DNA from: Flavobacterium sp.
GTDB taxonomy: Bacteria > Bacteroidota > Bacteroidia > Flavobacteriales > Flavobacteriaceae
DNA: 64,000 nucleotides
Assembly: GCF_027483985.1 (NCBI RefSeq)
Contig: NZ_JAIXTJ010000020.1
Span: 186,001-250,000, forward strand
Reading direction: 5' to 3'
Under the pieces are notes generated by a model. That model was not told the DNA's origin. It saw nothing but the letters and a program-made list of their open reading frames with translations, and searched no databases. This document shows positions 8,319 to 18,100 of the stretch, in pieces (position 1 is the stretch's first letter; every line of letters begins with the position of its first letter). A program made the translations under genes and the position numbers.

Positions 8319-8344
8319 AAACAAACCATAAAATTATTTAAAAA

Positions 8345-10453
8345 TTAATAATCGAAATACCAATTAAAAATATCACATCTTAAACCAAGCGAAATCCAAG
8401 TAGTAGATTGTTTTTTTGTGGCATCGGTTTCAACTGTTGGATTGAAATCTCTGTAGATAATACTTGCAAAAGTCTTTAAGTTTGTTGAAGGATTAATTAA
8501 ATATCCAGCTTGCAAATCAGCTATAACAATATTGGTTTTATTTCCTTGGCCAACTGTTACACCGTTATCGAATGGTCTGTTGTCGTTGTAACTTAAATAA
8601 ATATTGCTACCATAATTTTGAGTTGCATCAAAATCAAACCCTCTTACTCCTACCGTTAACTTGGCATCTGCAAAGTATCTGCCTTTGTGGTAACGAGCTA
8701 TAGCTACTAATTCTTTGGCATTTCCACCCCATTGGTGACCTAGACTTTGATTGCTGTTTCCGTAATTTGTTAAAGCATTACTATGAGAATAGACATAAGG
8801 TCTGATGTGATTGTATTCCACTTGAAGCATCAGATTCTCTATATTAAAAGCATTGAAATATTTTGCTCCGATCTGGTAAGCAAATTTATTTTTCCAACTT
8901 TTATTGGCTTCTTTTACTTCATTGAATGAAAATTCATCAATTAGAAATTGTCCGTAGAAATTAATTTGATTGTTCCATTTGTATTTAGTTGTCAATCCTA
9001 ACAAAGCATTCCCGCTTTTAGACGAAGATGCAAACTCTACTGCACGATAAAAAATAATTGGATTTACGAAACTCATATCAAATCCTCTATCGTTTTGTTT
9101 AGACCAAACTACTGATTCAAAAAAACCTAAATTGAATCTTTTGGTAACATTCCAACTCAAATAATGGTTTGCAACAAACTTTGTGGCATAAGTACCATCA
9201 ATTGTGGCGTCATTTCTAACATCTTTCATCCACATGTAATTGTTGGTGTATTTAATCTTCCAAAACGTAGTATTGATTTTGAAATACGGATAAGGACTTA
9301 CACCATCAGTTAAAAACAGCGAACGATATCCGTCACCTAAGAAATTTCTACCATATCCTAATTGCAAATCAAAAAACTTGCTTGGTGCAAAAGTTAAATT
9401 AGCTTCTGCCATAGGAAAATCAAAAGCATCTGATTTAAATTCTTTTGCGATTCCAATACCAGGAATAATTGCAGGATTTCCTCCTGATGGTTTTATCGAA
9501 ATGGCATAATTGTTAAAATAATCAGCAAAACGACCTTGACTTTCAAAAATGGTTGTTGTAAAGTTCAATTGACTTCCTAATCCGCCACGCACTTGTATTC
9601 CACGTGTATTTACATAAGTATAATCAGCAACACTTGGATCACTTTTACCCGTTTGTAAATCGAAAATTGGGTTTACAGTGAACCAATAATCATCACCTTG
9701 AATGGCTACTGTATTTTCGTTCCAAAGTTTTTTTCCCCACCAAGAAGTTTTGTTTTTTAGTAGCTTTTGATTTTCTGCTTCTAGATTATAATATTTTGAA
9801 ACTTCGGCATAGGTATAAGGTTTAGATGCCGTGTGATTATTACTACCAACTTGATTCAACGCCGGATCGAATTGTGCATAATAACTGTGCGACAATGGAA
9901 TGCTCAAATGACTTTGAAACTGTGGATTATTAAATTTTTTATAAACGATGCTATCGAATTCGGTTAGTTCTTTGTTTTTATCTTTAGGAGTATAAATAGT
10001 AGTTGGTTTGCTAGCTATAATTTCTTGTTCCTTTTCTGCCTGCATTTCAGCGGCACTTTGAAGCGGAATTGCAATTTTGATAGTATACTTGGCATAAGTC
10101 GGTTTACCATTATAAGTTGGCGGACTCACTTTTGGCATTGCACCGAAAACTCGTTTGCTTTCTTTTATTAATTCTTCTTCATTTGCGTCAACATATTGCA
10201 CTTTGAATGTTCCTTTTTCGTCCACTTCAAACAAAACTATGATTGTACCTTTATAGTTATTGTCTTTTAATTTCGCAGGCACTTGAAAATTATTGTAAAC
10301 AAAATTCTGTAGTTCGATATTGAAGCAATTTTCAAGTTCTTTGGCTTGTAATTTCTCACAATTAGGAAAAATCGGCATTTGCTCACTTGATTTTTGAGCC
10401 ATTACCCCTACTGAATTTAAAAGTAAAAAAGCAATCGTTATTTTATTAAACAT
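8345..10453 (-). CDS. remB: Gliding motility protein RemB
   Basis: A 702-residue protein with a signal peptide (residues 1-19, ending VMAQ). A TonB C-terminal-like domain follows (about 25-130, GTIIVLFEVDEKGTF), and then a long aromatic-rich beta-barrel-like region with alternating strands (for example YPYFKINTTFWKIKYTNNY). This order matches Flavobacterium RemB, a cell-surface protein involved in gliding. In F. johnsoniae remB lies a few genes from sprA, and the same set (deoC, vanZ-like, gcvH, sprA) follows here, which supports the call. It ends 87 bases upstream of the likely ctaB start. Confidence 0.75.
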   Translation of the reverse strand: MFNKITIAFLLLNSVGVMAQKSSEQMPIFPNCEKLQAKELENCFNIELQNFVYNNFQVPAKLKDNNYKGTIIVLFEVDEKGTFKVQYVDANEEELIKESKRVFGAMPKVSPPTYNGKPTYAKYTIKIAIPLQSAAEMQAEKEQEIIASKPTTIYTPKDKNKELTEFDSIVYKKFNNPQFQSHLSIPLSHSYYAQFDPALNQVGSNNHTASKPYTYAEVSKYYNLEAENQKLLKNKTSWWGKKLWNENTVAIQGDDYWFTVNPIFDLQTGKSDPSVADYTYVNTRGIQVRGGLGSQLNFTTTIFESQGRFADYFNNYAISIKPSGGNPAIIPGIGIAKEFKSDAFDFPMAEANLTFAPSKFFDLQLGYGRNFLGDGYRSLFLTDGVSPYPYFKINTTFWKIKYTNNYMWMKDVRNDATIDGTYATKFVANHYLSWNVTKRFNLGFFESVVWSKQNDRGFDMSFVNPIIFYRAVEFASSSKSGNALLGLTTKYKWNNQINFYGQFLIDEFSFNEVKEANKSWKNKFAYQIGAKYFNAFNIENLMLQVEYNHIRPYVYSHSNALTNYGNSNQSLGHQWGGNAKELVAIARYHKGRYFADAKLTVGVRGFDFDATQNYGSNIYLSYNDNRPFDNGVTVGQGNKTNIVIADLQAGYLINPSTNLKTFASIIYRDFNPTVETDATKKQSTTWISLGLRCDIFNWYFDY

Positions 10454-10471
10454 CCTAGTATTGAATATAGT

Positions 10472-11221
10472 TTAGTAATCGTTATTTGTTATTTGTCCGT
10501 TAGCAATGGCTTTGGCAGATGACGTTCCAATTCTTTTAACGCCAAGATTAATCATGGCAACTGCTTCTTCATAAGTTTTAACTCCACCAGCAGCTTTGAT
10601 AGCAAGTGGCGATCCGTTTTCTAGCATCATAATTATTGATGGAATTGTGGCGCCATTTGGTAAACCATTTTCAGTTTTATAAAAACCAGTTGATGATTTT
10701 ATAAAAATTGAATTATAGGATTCTTCCCTAAAATTAGACATTACAACATTCTTAATTAGTGTTGAAATCTTGATAATCTCATCGTCGTTTAATGCTGCAA
10801 CTTCAATAATCCATTTAACAATTTTGTTATGGTTTATACCTAATTTGGTTCCTAAAAGAACTTCTTGTTTTACCACATCACTTTCACCTTTTTTAAAGGC
10901 TTCATAGTTGCATACAAAATCTAAATCATCGGCACCGTCTACAATTGCTTTGTGCGCTTCGGCTAGTTTTTCTTCTAAAGAATAAGTTCCTTCGTGAAAA
11001 CCAATGACTGTTCCAATGGTAAGTTTAGAATTGGCTTCAGAAACCATTTTTCTTGCCATAGCAACCTGATCGGGACGAATCATCACTAATTTAAAACCTT
11101 CCTCAATAGCTTCTTGAACAAATTCTCGCACCACTTTATTATTTTCTTCAATAGAAAGCCCGGCTTGTTCAGGTGTTTTTAGGTAAGTAGCGTCTAAATA
11201 GTGTTTGATGTTCATTTTCAT
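10472..11221 (-). CDS. deoC: Deoxyribose-phosphate aldolase
   Basis: DeoC cleaves 2-deoxyribose 5-phosphate to glyceraldehyde 3-phosphate and acetaldehyde in deoxynucleoside breakdown. The 249-residue TIM-barrel shows the Schiff-base lysine motif FIKSSTGF, the second lysine in IKAAGGVKT, and the DDLDFVCNY segment. Its length fits the family. Two nearby ATGs (11221 and 11215) could both serve; the second gives the more typical MNIKHYLDATYLK beginning. It lies 18 bases upstream of remB on the same strand and may be co-transcribed with it. Confidence 0.92.
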   Translation of the reverse strand: MKMNIKHYLDATYLKTPEQAGLSIEENNKVVREFVQEAIEEGFKLVMIRPDQVAMARKMVSEANSKLTIGTVIGFHEGTYSLEEKLAEAHKAIVDGADDLDFVCNYEAFKKGESDVVKQEVLLGTKLGINHNKIVKWIIEVAALNDDEIIKISTLIKNVVMSNFREESYNSIFIKSSTGFYKTENGLPNGATIPSIIMMLENGSPLAIKAAGGVKTYEEAVAMINLGVKRIGTSSAKAIANGQITNNDY

Positions 11222-11361
11222 AGTTATTACAAACGATAAAGGTACAAAAAATCTGTATCCAATTTATTGTAGTCAAAAATAGAAAAACTTGAAGAAATGC
11301 TAACTCATTAATTAACAAACTTAAGTAACTAACCGTTAACTATTAATTTTAATTAAAAAAC

Positions 11362-11391
11362 AAAACCACTCAATGAGTGGTTTTGTTGTTT
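11362..11391 (-). terminator. Terminator at the end of the gcvH-vanZ unit
   Basis: The stem AACCACTCA/TGAGTGGTT with flanking A/T pairs overlaps the stop of the VanZ-like gene and is followed on the minus strand by TTTTGTTTTTT. It separates this unit from deoC-remB. Confidence 0.8.
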
Positions 11392-11732
11392 ACTATAGTT
11401 GTCATTAAAATCATTCCTACTATTGCTCCAGCTGTGTTTGCAACAACATCAAGCAAATCGGCCGATCTTGTTGTGGTGAATAGCTTTTGGCAAATTTCCA
11501 TTGCAATTCCATAGCCTATCGCCGCAAATAGAATCTTAAAATTATATTTGGTTTCTTTAAAAAACAGCGACCACAAAATTACAAACAGTAAATAGAATGT
11601 AAAGTGAACGAACTTATCTTTAAAAGGAACTTTAATATTGCTACTGACATCAGTAAACGTTGCTAAACTCAAAAGAGTAATAACAAGCGTCCAAACTATT
11701 GCTAGCAGAAAAAAGATTTTTTTATTATGCAC
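11370..11732 (-). CDS. VanZ family membrane protein
   Basis: A 120-residue protein with four hydrophobic helices. The KDKFVHFTFYLLF segment near residues 38-52 is the VanZ-type signature, and ADLLDVVANTAGAIVG near the C-terminus is the second conserved block. The start is a GTG that overlaps the gcvH stop (GTGCATAA), so the two genes are translationally coupled. VanZ family members are small inner-membrane proteins of unclear function; teicoplanin resistance is known only for the enterococcal prototype. I do not infer antibiotic resistance here. Confidence 0.8.
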   Translation of the reverse strand: MHNKKIFFLLAIVWTLVITLLSLATFTDVSSNIKVPFKDKFVHFTFYLLFVILWSLFFKETKYNFKILFAAIGYGIAMEICQKLFTTTRSADLLDVVANTAGAIVGMILMTTIVNNKTTH

Positions 11733-12105
11733 CTATCAAAGTTGCGTATGCTTCGCTATCTAATAATTCATCCCATTGAGATACATCAGATACTTTTACT
11801 TTAACCATCCATCCTGCACCATAAGGATCAGAATTTACAGTTTCTGGATTACGCTCAAGGTCTTCATTGAATTCGATTATTTCACCAGACAATGGTAAAA
11901 ATAAATCAGAAACTGTTTTTACAGCTTCAACTGTACCAAAAACCTCATCTCTTTCAAGTGTTTGATCTAGTGTTTCTACTTCAACATAAACGATATCTCC
12001 AAGTTCGCTTTGCGCGAAATGTGTAATTCCGATAGTTGCTACATCACCATCGATAGAAACCCATTCGTGCTCTTTGGTGTATTTTAAATTAGTTGGTATG
12101 CTCAT
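11725..12105 (-). CDS. gcvH: Glycine cleavage system H protein
   Basis: GcvH carries the lipoyl arm that shuttles the aminomethyl group between the P, T and L proteins of glycine cleavage. The 126-residue length is normal. The lipoylation lysine is in VEAVKTVSD near residue 65, with the conserved HEWV near the N-terminus and NxDPYGxGWM near residue 95. No gcvP or gcvT lies in the window. It is 77 bases downstream of sprA and may have its own promoter (12131-12138). Confidence 0.95.
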   Translation of the reverse strand: MSIPTNLKYTKEHEWVSIDGDVATIGITHFAQSELGDIVYVEVETLDQTLERDEVFGTVEAVKTVSDLFLPLSGEIIEFNEDLERNPETVNSDPYGAGWMVKVKVSDVSQWDELLDSEAYATLIGA

Positions 12106-12130
12106 TTTGTTTGTGTGTTTAAATTTAGGT

Positions 12131-12138
12131 CAAATGTA
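12131..12138 (-). promoter_or_regulatory. Possible gcvH promoter -7 element
   Basis: The minus strand reads TACATTTG, fitting TAnnTTTG, 26 bases upstream of the gcvH start. No clear -33 element was seen, so this is tentative. Confidence 0.35.
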
Positions 12139-12182
12139 TAGTTTATTCTTAAATTTTTAAAATGATTTTTATGCTATTTCAA

Positions 12183-15100
12183 TTAATTTCCGAAGTTGTA
12201 TCTTAAAGTGAATCCACCTCTAATATTTGTAATTGGGAATGATGTTGAAATTACCGCTTGAGAGAACGAATGATCATAATAGAAAATAGCTGTTAGGTTC
12301 TTACTAAACGAATAATCAGCTGTTAATCGAGCCGACCAAATGTTTTGTCCTCCACCTAATTGATTATTGTTATAATCTAAATAACGTACAATAGTTTTGT
12401 TATTTCTATAAGAAAAATCAATTTTTAAATTTATATCACTTTTGATAACTCCTGATGGATCATCGGCTAATTTGGTTGAAAAAATTACATCTTTGAATCG
12501 GTAACCCGTTCCGATAACATATTCGATACCTTTAACCTCAGTCAATAGATTATTATCAAAACTTAACGATAACGCTCTATCTTTTTTCATTTCGGCCAAA
12601 ATCTTGAACGAACTCTTTGTTTCAAAATCTACACGAATTAACGGATTAAACTGCTCCACAAGGTTAACGTTTCCGACAAGTGTTTTTTCGTAGAAATTAT
12701 TATTCAATGGGTTTAGTTGATTTTCTTTATAATCAAGATTTGATCTAAACGAGTTGATGGTATAAGATGCTTTGTAATTGTGTTGTAATGAAAAACGTTT
12801 GAATTTATCTTTAAAGAATTTGTAACGCATTAAACCCGTATATTTAATATTCCAGTTTGGAATTGGGAAATTTCTCAAGATTCCTAAAGAAACATCATTA
12901 GCTCCTGCACCAGTATAAGCAGCTAAAAATGCTGGTAATAAAACCGATTGACTGTTTTTACCAAATCCTGCTGGATAACCTTCGGCATCGACCGTATAAG
13001 GAGTTGCTCCATAATAATTAGCCGCCAATCTGTTAGCGATTTTTAAACGATTTTCACGGAAATCTTCAAAAGCTTCTGAACCAAATTCATCACTTGATTT
13101 AAATGCTGTTTTAATCAATACCGTTGAAATAGCAAAATTTCCTGTACTATATGGTGATCTTGAATTATATGTTCCGTCAGAGGATACGTCATATTGTTCT
13201 GTGAAATTATTTGCATAAGTTCTATTAGCATTTAAATCAATTTTAAAATCTGGGAACAGATCAATATTTGCAGTAACATCAAGTGTTCGTGTAAGAATTT
13301 GAGCGTAATTTAAATTAAACTCAGGAAATTTAGTAAGCCAACCATTTTTAGCGGCTTCAAATCGGATATCATCTTGCGAACCGAATGCAAATCCTAATGA
13401 AGGTTTAGCTGTACCAAAGAAACCAATACTTGGCAAGAAACCAGGCAATGCTGTACCTTGATTTTCGGTATAATTGATTTGAATGTTTTTTACGCTAGTC
13501 AACACACCAATTAAACCATCGACAAAAGGATTGCTATCTTTTACTGGAGTAGCTGTTTGGTTGGTGATCTTCTGACCTGGTTTTGGCGGCGCAACGGCTG
13601 TGGTTTTAGTCTGTTTTTTAGTTTTGGTCAAACCTAAATACTTATAAAAAGCATCCATATTAAGTTGCGTGTTCAATTTATGAGCACCAGAATTTTGAAT
13701 GGTATTTCCTAAACTGTATTCGATTCCGTTAGAAACAACAGAAGAGAAAGCCAATGATGAACGCTGCCAACTAAAATTACCAGTGTAAGTATAACTAGAT
13801 TTGACAAAACTTAAGAAAGGAATCTTATTGATTGGCAATTCATAGTTAACTGTCAATTGCTGGTTGTGTTGGTTTGGCGTACCAATATTCCAGTAGTCTG
13901 TCCAAATCGTATAAGAATTATCAGGAACATTATTCTCATCTAAATAATTTCTAACTAAGTTATTGGATGTTGCATTAAAGTTTAATTTTAGCGCTTTAGT
14001 CAGATTATAATTGAATCCGTATTGGTAATTGAATAAGAAATTTCTTTGGTATAAAGCATCCAAACCAAGACCTTCAACATCAACTAATCTAAATTGTTGC
14101 TTGTTAAACTGACGTGTAATATTTGAACTAAAGGAAATATTAGAAGGTAAATAATTGAAATTAAAATCGCTTAAGAGTTTCCAATAACTACTTTTCTTGA
14201 ACGCTTTAACTTTTTTGAAAGGCTCAATAGGTTTAGATTGAAAGGCAAAAGTATAATCAGCAGTTGTGTTAACTTGTTGATCTATGAAATTTTCTAACTC
14301 ATAGTTGTGTCGGTCAACTTGATTATAAGAATACGAAAGTGTTAAATTTTCAGGATCATAAAAATGTGGTTTTTGTTTTTCGCCACGTTCTTTTTTAACT
14401 CCAATAAAATTGATACTTTTTCTTTTAGTATAATCAATGGCTCTGTTTCTGATGTTGCGTTTTTCGGCTTCATCAGCAGTTACATCGATTAATTGTTGTA
14501 GTTCGATATCTTGATTAAACGGATCATATTTTGGAGTAATAAATTCTTCGCCAACGGCATAGTTGAACGGCAGATTGATTCCCCATTTTTTTGGTAAAAG
14601 TTTACCAAGACTCATATTAGTCACCAAATTATATTGCAAGATGTCTTCACGACTTCTTTCGTTCGGACCTTGCTCTAAAGTTCCAAATCCGATAGTGCTT
14701 AATCTACCTGTTGCCGAAAGGTTTGCAAAATCGGCTAGGTTACCATCAAGATTTGCAACAGCTGCCATTCCACCTTTGTTGTCCATTTCAGCAAGACGAA
14801 GTTCGTTGAACCAAACTTCACCTTTAATACGTCTAGGATTTAACGGATGTTGTGGTGTGTTTAAATCGTCGGTTTGATTTTTAACCCCAACCATTAATGT
14901 TCTTACCAATCCGAAATTAGGATTTCCTCGAATACCAATTTTCAATTTGTTTACTTTTCCTGATGCTGATGGATTCATATCAGGATCATCTTCATTTCTG
15001 TAAAAGATTTCACCTGGCGCGTAGACATAATTTAATGCTAAGATTTTTAGCTTGGTTAGTAATTCTGTAGAAATATCAATTCTATTAGATTCTGGCCAAA

Positions 15101-18100
15101 TGCCTTCAGGTGAAGGGTCACCAAACTGAGTTTTCTTTAACGGAATTTCAACTTGATAGAAATTTTCAGTAAAGTCATTACCAAATCGAATGAAAGCAAC
15201 CATTTCGTCATCTTCTAATGAAGGTACATCATCGGCTGGTGCTTCTGCGTGTACAAACATTTTCAATTTTTTAAACTGACGCATGTCGACACTTACGTTT
15301 TTGAAAACTGCACGAGAATCTCCTGGCTCTAAACCATCGCCATCAACTCTAACAGCTAGTGATTGTTCGTTTTGAGGAATCAAAGTATTATTAAAAAACA
15401 ATTCTTCTAACTGCACTCCTGGAGGCGTTACATAATTAATAGGTAATCTATCGCCATTTTCTTGAACGTTTACTGCTTGAGAATCAAAATCGGTTCCATC
15501 ATCAGTAGTATCGGTATCAGTTGGATCTAAGGTGTTTTCAAATCTTCTCCATTCACCACGAACTAAATCTAAAGCTCCGAAACGCAAGGTAACTTGACTT
15601 TCAAAACCTGTCATAAAAAGTCTCATAAATCTTATAGAACGAAAATCTGAAATACTTCCAACGGTATTTTCAGGTTGAGAAACCGGTACTTTAAATTGGA
15701 TCCATCTTGCACTAGTTTCTACTCCATTAGGCAATGTAACGATTGGAATCTCTCTAACATCAGTAACATATTTAGTATTACCTACTGCCATTCCTGGTCT
15801 TACATCAATACCATATTCATAATACGCATTAATAGTATTCATAGTATTGTCTCTGTTGATGTCTTCAACATCTGGAACCGTTGTAGAACCACGATTGGTG
15901 TCTGTTACATCAATTGGAGAGTTACCTTCGGTTCCGTTATAATTTTTATAGCGGTCAAAAACCGAACCGGTTGTATTTAAGAAATAAGTATAATTATCTT
16001 GAGCTGGATCTGCAAATGAAGAAAAACTTGGAAATTTTGCTGCTTCTTGAGCATCGGTTAAACCATTAAATCCAACATCTTGAGCTGTTCTATTTCCGGC
16101 ATCAGAATCGAAAGCATAAATTAGTGATTGCGACGCAGGAACATCACCCCAAAGTGGCTGTGGATTTACCACAATTTGATTATTACCAACACCGTTTTCA
16201 TAGAATTTTCTGCCGTCTTTTAATACATCTTCCGAAATTTCACCAAGGTTTATATATACTTTACCAGTATTATTAGGATCAGTTTCAATAGGCCTTCCTG
16301 GACCAGTAAAATAGGGATCTAACATCCAAAATTGAATGTACTCAACATTTGACTGTTCAAAATTGGTTGAATTTAACGCACGAACTATTCCACCAAAATT
16401 ATCTTTTGGATTTGGCAATGTATTATCTGGAGCTGTTGCAGTATTAAAATTGTATGGACCGCGTTCTTCTGGAAAATAAGTTAGATCTAAAGTATTAATA
16501 ACTTGTGTTTGACCTTGTGCAATTACTGTATTAGGAAATAACTCTTGACTAAAAATTCTTCTTGTAGAGTTTAAAGACAAGTCGTCTTCTGAAATTCCTG
16601 ATGGTCGTTGTGTGTAAAAAATTGGATCAATAGAATACCAAGCTAATTTTGCTCTTTTAAAACCATATTCTAACCCATTGGATGTTCCGCCAAAATCTAA
16701 ATAACCAGGTGTTGATCCAGTAGTTGGTCTTTCAGGTGTTGAAGATAAATACCACGAAAAAGGTGATTTTAAATCGATAGTGGTTTGTGAACCTTCAAAA
16801 TCGTCAACATAAATTGTGGCTTCACCCTGAAAACGGTCAGCTTTTGGAGAATTGGGTTGCAAATAAGCAACTTCACCTCTAAAAGAAACTACAGAAGGAA
16901 CATCGGTATCAATATTTGGAAGTTTGTTTACTAATCTAGTCAAGAAAGGTACTTCGGTAGAATAACTCGTATTTATTCCATAAATTGAATTGTTTACTGA
17001 TTCTTGTCCGTAATTAGATTTTTGAGTAAAAGGTCTTTCCGTCATTTTCAAGAACGTTGCTCCCAAAATGAATTTTTCTGAAAATTTATGCTCTACGTTA
17101 ACCCCAAAGAAACGTCTTGTTTGCTGACCAAAAACAGAATTATTTTCGACCGAAACTTCAATTGGTGTATTTGACGCTGACAATGCTGGATCAAGAATTT
17201 GAACTCTTCCTGCTTGGTAATTTACTGTATAGTCGACGCCTTCTACAAGTACTCTTCCACCTGCGCTTACTACGACAGAACCTTTTGGCACATTGAAAGC
17301 ACCAATTGGAATTCCATCACCACCGGAAGATTTGAACTTACCTCGAAGTTGGAATTTATTTTTTTCACTGTCTTGCAACGCTGCTGCTTGTGTGCTTTTG
17401 TACAACGTTCTAAAAACATATTTTGCTTGATTAGGATTGTAAACTAAAGCTGGATCACCATTATAATCTTCTCCTGCACCATTTCTTAATTTTTCAAATA
17501 AGTACTTACCAAATGGTTCTACCGATGTGAAAATAATTCGACCATTTTGTTGATCAACTGTTAAACCAGGAAAGAAATCAAAAAAACCATCACCACCATT
17601 TTGTGGATCGTTGTTGTAATTTAATTGGTCTACCCCAAATACTTTTAACAAAGGCGTTTGCTCTACATCAGCAGGAAGTGGCGAAGTAGAATTGGCTTGT
17701 GTTATGTAGTTTAATGGCGATGGATCAGTATATAAGATATTGAATTTGAAATCTTCTTTTTGCAATTGATAACCACCAGGAATTTGATAAATGTTTTTCA
17801 TCATCAAACCCCAAATTGGTTTTTGTACTGTAGTTAAACTACTTTTAAGCATTTTCAATATTAACGCTTGTGATGATGGTACTCCAGTTGGATCTACTTG
17901 AGTTGCTTCTACACCATCATTACCAAATTCACCTACTTGGTAAACTTGATCTCCGATGGTATATTGATAGGCTACAGCAAGAACTTCGTCATTGGCTAAA
18001 CGCTGCTGCAAAGAGATGTATCCTAATTGTGGATGATAAGTAAACTCGTTTGGACTAAGCTTTCTAGCATTTTCAAGTTTTGCATAATCAATACCTTCAC

